Below are positions 59,897 through 64,000 of a stretch of 64,000 bases of DNA, one piece after another. Made by a program: the position numbers and the translations under genes. Under the pieces are notes generated by a model that made no database searches, was not told the origin of the DNA, and saw nothing but the letters and a program-made list of their open reading frames with translations. How positions within the stretch are numbered: the stretch's first letter is position 1; every line of letters begins with the position of its first letter. Source of the stretch: Photobacterium carnosum (GTDB lineage: Bacteria; Pseudomonadota; Gammaproteobacteria; Enterobacterales; Vibrionaceae); contig NZ_NPIB01000001.1 of assembly GCF_002849605.1 (NCBI RefSeq), forward strand, positions 496,001 through 560,000, in the 5' to 3' direction.

Positions 59897-60811
59897 TTAC
59901 GGTTGATGGGAACTAATTTCTTTAGAGTAATATGGTTTGCCTTGCACTATTGAAATTTCAACTCGCCGATTACGACGTCTTCCCTGCGGGGTTTTATTAT
60001 CGGCAATTGGAGCAGTATCAGCCATACCCACCACTCGCATTCGTTTTCGATCAAAACCTTTCACTTGTTCCATTACTTGTGCTACCGACACCGCGCGTTG
60101 GGAAGATATATCCCACTTTGAACGGTAAAGTTCAGAATCTAACACTTGATTATCTGTATGACCACTAATACGGATAATCCCTGGTACATCTTTAACTAAC
60201 TCAGTGACTTGCTTAATAAGCGGTATAAATTTAGGTTGTAAAAATGCAGAGCCTTCAGGAAACGCGCCTTTTTCTTTGATACGAATCACTAATTGCTGTC
60301 CAAACGATTCAATCTCCACCGTGTTGTTAGTGATCTCTCGCGCCAATGCTTGAGTTAAAATCTGAGCAGTCAGAGCTTGTGATTTTATTTGTGCTTGTTG
60401 CTGGCTCTGTTTCTTCTGCGTAGAACTATCACGGTTACCACGATCCGATGTAGCAGCGTTTTTACGGCTACCTCCATCACGTTCCGCCAGACCGTCATGA
60501 AAATCTAATGAGCGTTTAGTGATATCAATCGTCTGTTGCATAATCACCTCAATCGGGGTCGGCTCTGGTCGTCCTGGTCGAAATTCTTGAGCAATAACAC
60601 TGGTACCTTTAGGGATATCATTAACATTTAATACATTTTGAACCCCAAATGCATTTTTCATTGATCCAGCAATTTGTTGAAATTTAAGGACATCCATTTC
60701 AGAAAATGACAGTAGCAATACGAAAAAACACATCAATAGCGTAGCTAAATCAGCAAAAGTCGCCATCCATGCGGGTGCGCCTTTTTTTTGTTGTGGTGGT
60801 AAATAATCCAT
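59897..60811 (-). CDS. pomB: PomB sodium-type flagellar stator protein
   Basis: A 304-residue MotB/PomB protein. One transmembrane helix contains the ion-binding Asp (MATFADLATLLMCFFVLLLSFSEMD). A linker with Ser/Gln/Arg follows, then an OmpA-like peptidoglycan-binding domain (IRISGHTDNQVLDSELYRSKWDISSQRAVSVAQ). The ATG at 60811 has better spacing from AAGGGTAG than the adjacent ATG at 60814. It follows pomA by about 9 bp. Confidence 0.96.
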   Translation of the reverse strand: MDYLPPQQKKGAPAWMATFADLATLLMCFFVLLLSFSEMDVLKFQQIAGSMKNAFGVQNVLNVNDIPKGTSVIAQEFRPGRPEPTPIEVIMQQTIDITKRSLDFHDGLAERDGGSRKNAATSDRGNRDSSTQKKQSQQQAQIKSQALTAQILTQALAREITNNTVEIESFGQQLVIRIKEKGAFPEGSAFLQPKFIPLIKQVTELVKDVPGIIRISGHTDNQVLDSELYRSKWDISSQRAVSVAQVMEQVKGFDRKRMRVVGMADTAPIADNKTPQGRRRNRRVEISIVQGKPYYSKEISSHQP

Positions 60812-60820
60812 CATCTACCC

Positions 60821-61582
60821 TTATTCATCAAAATTTAAACGTCGTTTTTTCTCATGCAAATAATTTTTCAAATAACTATCTATCACGCGTGGATTTTGAC
60901 CTTCTTGAATCGCTAATACACCATCAAGAATCAGTAATCGATTTAAACGCTCTTCATTTTTACGTAACATCAGTTTATCAGCGATAGGTAATGCCACCAT
61001 ATTTGCCAAAATAGAACCATAAAGTGTGGTTAACAATGCCACCGCCATCGCAGGCCCGATAGATTTAGGATCATCCATATTAGATAACATCGCCACCAAA
61101 CCAATGAGTGTTCCTATCATTCCCATGGCAGGGGCAACATCCCCTAGCGCAGAAAAAATACTTGCGCCTTGCTCATGACGTTCATTGGTTAATGAAATAT
61201 CTTTTCTTAAAATCATTCGCACCGTATCTGCATCATGGCCATCAACAAGTAAATCAATACCTTTGCGTAAAAAAAGATTTTCTACTTCCATTTCTTCAAG
61301 CGCTAAAAAACCACCTTTTCGTGCAGCATCAGCCATCGTGACAATTTGAGCGATAAGATCATCAGGTTTATCGGTTTTAAATATAAATGCCTTAGCCGCA
61401 ATTTTTGTTGCTCCAAAAAACTGACTGCCATTGTATTTCATCAGCACAATAAACAAACTGCCGCCAAAAACAATCAAGACTGATGAGGTATCAGCAAACA
61501 TCGCTAAATCCCCCCCCACTAACATTGCCATTACAATAAAAGCAAATGAACCAACCAAACCAATAAGTGTTGCCAAATCCAC
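60821..61582 (-). CDS. pomA: PomA sodium-type flagellar stator protein
   Basis: A 253-residue MotA/PomA protein with four membrane helices. It begins MDLATLIGLVGSFAFIVMAMLVGGD, as in Vibrio PomA, and has the conserved GDVAPAMGMIGTLIGLVAMLSN stator segment near residue 150. The start is a GTG with a GGAG box. With PomB it uses the sodium gradient to drive the flagellum. Confidence 0.96.
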   Translation of the reverse strand: MDLATLIGLVGSFAFIVMAMLVGGDLAMFADTSSVLIVFGGSLFIVLMKYNGSQFFGATKIAAKAFIFKTDKPDDLIAQIVTMADAARKGGFLALEEMEVENLFLRKGIDLLVDGHDADTVRMILRKDISLTNERHEQGASIFSALGDVAPAMGMIGTLIGLVAMLSNMDDPKSIGPAMAVALLTTLYGSILANMVALPIADKLMLRKNEERLNRLLILDGVLAIQEGQNPRVIDSYLKNYLHEKKRRLNFDE

Positions 61583-61939
61583 GCGGCATCTCCTTAACTG
61601 TCATTTTTAATTCTTAATTTAACGCTCTGACAGCCAATTAACATAAAACAAAAATTTATAAGGATAATGCCCACTGTTCATCAAATAACAGTGCCATATC
61701 AGCCCATAAAATAAAAGATTGCGATCATAGGATAAAACGTCAACAGCACTATCTATCGCAAGCTAACTCTTTATCGACCATAATCACGTTTCATTTAGGG
61801 TTTTATTTCTATCATTAAGTGACATTTATCGATCTCTACTATGAAAATTACTGTCTGTGGCACAGATTACTGTGACATAATTTGACCTTAGATAGTCACT
61901 ACGTTATTTTTCTTGCACTTAGATAAGAGTGAAAATGAT
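61583..61939. other. Intergenic region between pomA and xseB
   Basis: A 357-bp AT-rich gap with divergent promoters. A perfect 7-bp inverted repeat CACTGTT/AACAGTG lies at 61672-61693 with an 8-base loop. No sigma-28 or sigma-54 promoter for pomAB was seen. Confidence 0.4.
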
Positions 61940-62185
61940 ATGGCAGCAAAAAAACCAGAAAATATGGCATTCGAAGCCGCACTTGATGAGCTAGACGCCA
62001 TTGTCAATGAACTAGAATCGGGTGATATCCCACTGGAAGATGCGCTGAAGAAATTTGAGCGTGGTATTTCATTGGCTCGCAATAGTCAGTTAAAGTTAAC
62101 TCAAGCAGAACAGCGAGTAGAAATTTTATTACGCGCTGACGATAATGCACCATTAACAGACTTTGAGCCAAGCCATGACGAATAG
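61940..62185 (+). CDS. xseB: Exodeoxyribonuclease VII small subunit
   Basis: An 81-residue protein that joins XseA to form exonuclease VII. The body MAFEAALDELDAIVNELESGDIPLEDALKKFERGISLAR is the XseB signature. The ATG at 61940 is preferred; an in-frame ATG nine codons upstream is not followed by family sequence. It overlaps ispA by 11 bases. Confidence 0.95.
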   Translation: MAAKKPENMAFEAALDELDAIVNELESGDIPLEDALKKFERGISLARNSQLKLTQAEQRVEILLRADDNAPLTDFEPSHDE

Positions 62186-63077
62186 CGTACCGTTATCACA
62201 GACACTTAAAACGCTGCAACAACGCAATAACCAATGCTTAATAACTTGGTTAACGAAACAACCTTTTGCAGATCAAACGCTACTAGAAGCCATGAAGCAT
62301 GGTACTCTGCTTGGCGGAAAACGGGCTCGTCCTTATTTGACATACGTGACAGGCAATATGCTAGGTGTCGATTATGATGATCTCGATACCGCCGCGGCTG
62401 CCGTTGAATGTATCCATGCGTATTCATTAATTCATGATGATTTACCCGCAATGGATAACGATGCTTTACGTCGTGGTCAACCGACTTGCCATATTGCTTT
62501 TAATGAAGCGATCGCCATTTTAGCGGGTGATGCATTACAAACATTAGCCTTTGAAATTATTGCCCAAGGCCGCTTGAGTCCAGAAGGACATCAACAACGT
62601 ATTGCTATGGTTAGCGAATTAGCACAAGCCTCTGGGGCGGCGGGTATGTGTCAAGGACAAGCGCTCGATTTAGAAGCAGAAGGTCAACATGTTGGGCTTG
62701 AGCAACTAGAATTAATTCATAAACACAAAACAGGTGCATTGATCCGTTGTGCGGTTCGATTAGGTGCACTCGCTGCGGGTGAAAAAGGACGAGAAATTCT
62801 GCCACAGCTCGATAAATATGCTGATGCTATCGGCCTCGCTTTTCAAGTTCAAGATGACATTTTAGATGTAATCAGCGACACTGAAACGCTAGGTAAGCCT
62901 CAAGGTTCAGATATAGAACTCGATAAAAGTACCTACCCAGCATTGCTTGGATTAGAAGGCGCACAACAAAAATCGCAACAACTTTATCAAGAAGCGCTAC
63001 AAGCATTAGCAGCAATACCTTACAATACCTATCAATTGGAAGTTTTTGCCCGATATATTATCGAGCGCAACAACTAG
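62175..63077 (+). CDS. ispA: Farnesyl diphosphate synthase
   Basis: A 300-residue prenyltransferase making geranyl and farnesyl diphosphate. The two Asp-rich motifs are DDLPAMDND and DDILD (in VQDDILDVISD). GGKRARPYL binds substrate. The ATG at 62175 lies inside the end of xseB, so translation is coupled. The order xseB-ispA-dxs matches E. coli. Confidence 0.97.
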   Translation: MTNSVPLSQTLKTLQQRNNQCLITWLTKQPFADQTLLEAMKHGTLLGGKRARPYLTYVTGNMLGVDYDDLDTAAAAVECIHAYSLIHDDLPAMDNDALRRGQPTCHIAFNEAIAILAGDALQTLAFEIIAQGRLSPEGHQQRIAMVSELAQASGAAGMCQGQALDLEAEGQHVGLEQLELIHKHKTGALIRCAVRLGALAAGEKGREILPQLDKYADAIGLAFQVQDDILDVISDTETLGKPQGSDIELDKSTYPALLGLEGAQQKSQQLYQEALQALAAIPYNTYQLEVFARYIIERNN

Positions 63078-63101
63078 AATCAGTAAAAGCGCCGAACTGT
63101 T

Positions 63102-64000
63102 ATGACTTTGGATATATCAAAATACCCGCATCTCGCATTAGCTAACACGCCAGATGAATTACGATTATTGCCCGCTGAAAGTCTACCTCAAGTCTGTGAT
63201 GAGTTACGTACTTATTTACTCAAGACGGTTAGCCAAACCAGCGGCCACTTTGCCTCAGGACTCGGTACAGTTGAACTGACCGTTGCGCTTCACTATGTCT
63301 ATAATACCCCATTTGATCATGTGATCTGGGATGTTGGCCATCAAGCTTACCCACACAAAATTTTAACTGGCCGTCGTGACAAGATGTCAACTATTCGCCA
63401 AAAAGGTGGATTACATCCTTTTCCTTGGCGTGACGAAAGTGAATATGATGTATTGTCAGTAGGCCATTCTTCTACTTCAATTAGTGCTGGTTTAGGCATG
63501 GCGATTGCTGCAGAAAAAGAAGGTCAAGGCCGAAAAGTTGTCAGCATTATTGGCGATGGTGCTATCACTGCGGGCATGGCATTTGAAGCCATGAACCATG
63601 CTGGTGATATACACAGTGATATGCTCGTCATTCTTAATGACAATGAAATGTCAATTTCGGAAAATGTGGGAGGCTTAAGCAATCACCTCGCCCATTTATT
63701 ATCAGGTAATTTTTACGCTTCCATTCGTGAAAGCGGCAAAAAAGTACTGTCTAATGCGCCACCGATTAAAGAAATCGTTAAACGCGCAGAAGAACACATT
63801 AAAGGCATGGTCGTACCTAGCACCATGTTTGAAGAACTTGGATTTAATTATATCGGCCCCATTGATGGCCATGATATTGATGAGTTAGTGAAAACGCTCA
63901 AGAATATGCGCCAGCTTAAAGGGCCGCAATTTCTGCATATCATGACTAAAAAAGGCAAAGGCTATGCACCAGCAGAAGCCGATCCGATCAATTACCATGC
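63102..64000 (+). CDS. dxs: 1-deoxy-D-xylulose-5-phosphate synthase, N-terminal part
   Basis: The gene runs off the right edge; about 299 residues are present. Dxs is the thiamine-diphosphate enzyme for the first step of the MEP isoprenoid pathway, feeding ispA upstream. Visible motifs are [55 protein letters not shown] and the ThDP-binding [18 protein letters not shown]...NDNEMSIS. The ATG at 63102 is 24 bp after ispA. Confidence 0.97.
   Translation, partial: MTLDISKYPHLALANTPDELRLLPAESLPQVCDELRTYLLKTVSQTSGHFASGLGTVELTVALHYVYNTPFDHVIWDVGHQAYPHKILTGRRDKMSTIRQKGGLHPFPWRDESEYDVLSVGHSSTSISAGLGMAIAAEKEGQGRKVVSIIGDGAITAGMAFEAMNHAGDIHSDMLVILNDNEMSISENVGGLSNHLAHLLSGNFYASIRESGKKVLSNAPPIKEIVKRAEEHIKGMVVPSTMFEELGFNYIGPIDGHDIDELVKTLKNMRQLKGPQFLHIMTKKGKGYAPAEADPINYH

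Overview
The window reads as a piece of the main chromosome of a marine gammaproteobacterium of the Vibrionaceae, most probably Photobacterium. The reasons are an AT-rich composition, a complete sodium-pumping NADH dehydrogenase (nqrABCDEF with apbE and nqrM), a sodium-type flagellar stator (pomAB), the Vibrio-type flagellar block with flgO/flgP/flgT, an OmpK-type outer-membrane channel, and a small TIGR02808-type membrane protein beside the nap genes. Species assignment is inference. The window begins inside cheR and ends inside dxs.

Layout. 1-5466: chemotaxis and flagellar genes (cheR, cheV, flgA, flgM, flgN, flgP, flgO, flgT) with visible sigma-28 and sigma-54 promoter candidates. 5513-8465: tRNA-Arg(CCU), a repeat-containing secreted protein, tRNA-Ala(GGC), gltX and a 62-residue secreted protein. 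8598-21675: lamB, ligA, zipA (with an 18-bp minisatellite), cysZ, cysK, ptsH-ptsI-crr, then four small family or unknown genes (DUF2919, unknown, DUF2956, DUF1499). 21768-29358: napFDABC plus a TIGR02808-type gene, divergent from narQ-narP, with FNR and NarP sites between them, then a winged-helix protein. 29607-32069: yffB-like gene, dapE, DUF2897, NUDIX. 32185-41366: proBA, crl, frsA, gpt, an NCS2 purine permease and pepD, with an orphan small transcription unit between permease and pepD. 41447-50053: dinB under a LexA box, nqrM, apbE and nqrFEDCBA. 50610-56510: bolA, rlmG, yajG, periplasmic ppiA, an unknown gene, ampG and an OmpK/Tsx-type channel. 56619-64000: panE, yajL, thiI, pomAB, xseB, ispA, dxs.

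Several parts connect. NarQ/NarP should control the nap operon it faces through a perfect 7-2-7 site next to an FNR-like site. Nqr builds the sodium gradient that PomAB spends on motility, and ApbE and NqrM mature Nqr. The purine permease and the OmpK/Tsx channel share a 17-bp PurR-like element, which suggests joint purine control. CysZ-CysK supply cysteine, and the PTS genes supply the phosphorelay and catabolite signal that would act at the CRP-like sites before lamB and ompK.

Most of the window is conserved core genome. I saw no mobile element, CRISPR array, prophage or obvious defence system. The least explained element is a promoter - folded leader - 29-codon ORF - terminator unit at 39145-39549 (minus strand). 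Other items worth a second look are two interleaved perfect inverted repeats at 53408-53450, a 20-bp palindrome before ompK, and the zipA minisatellite.
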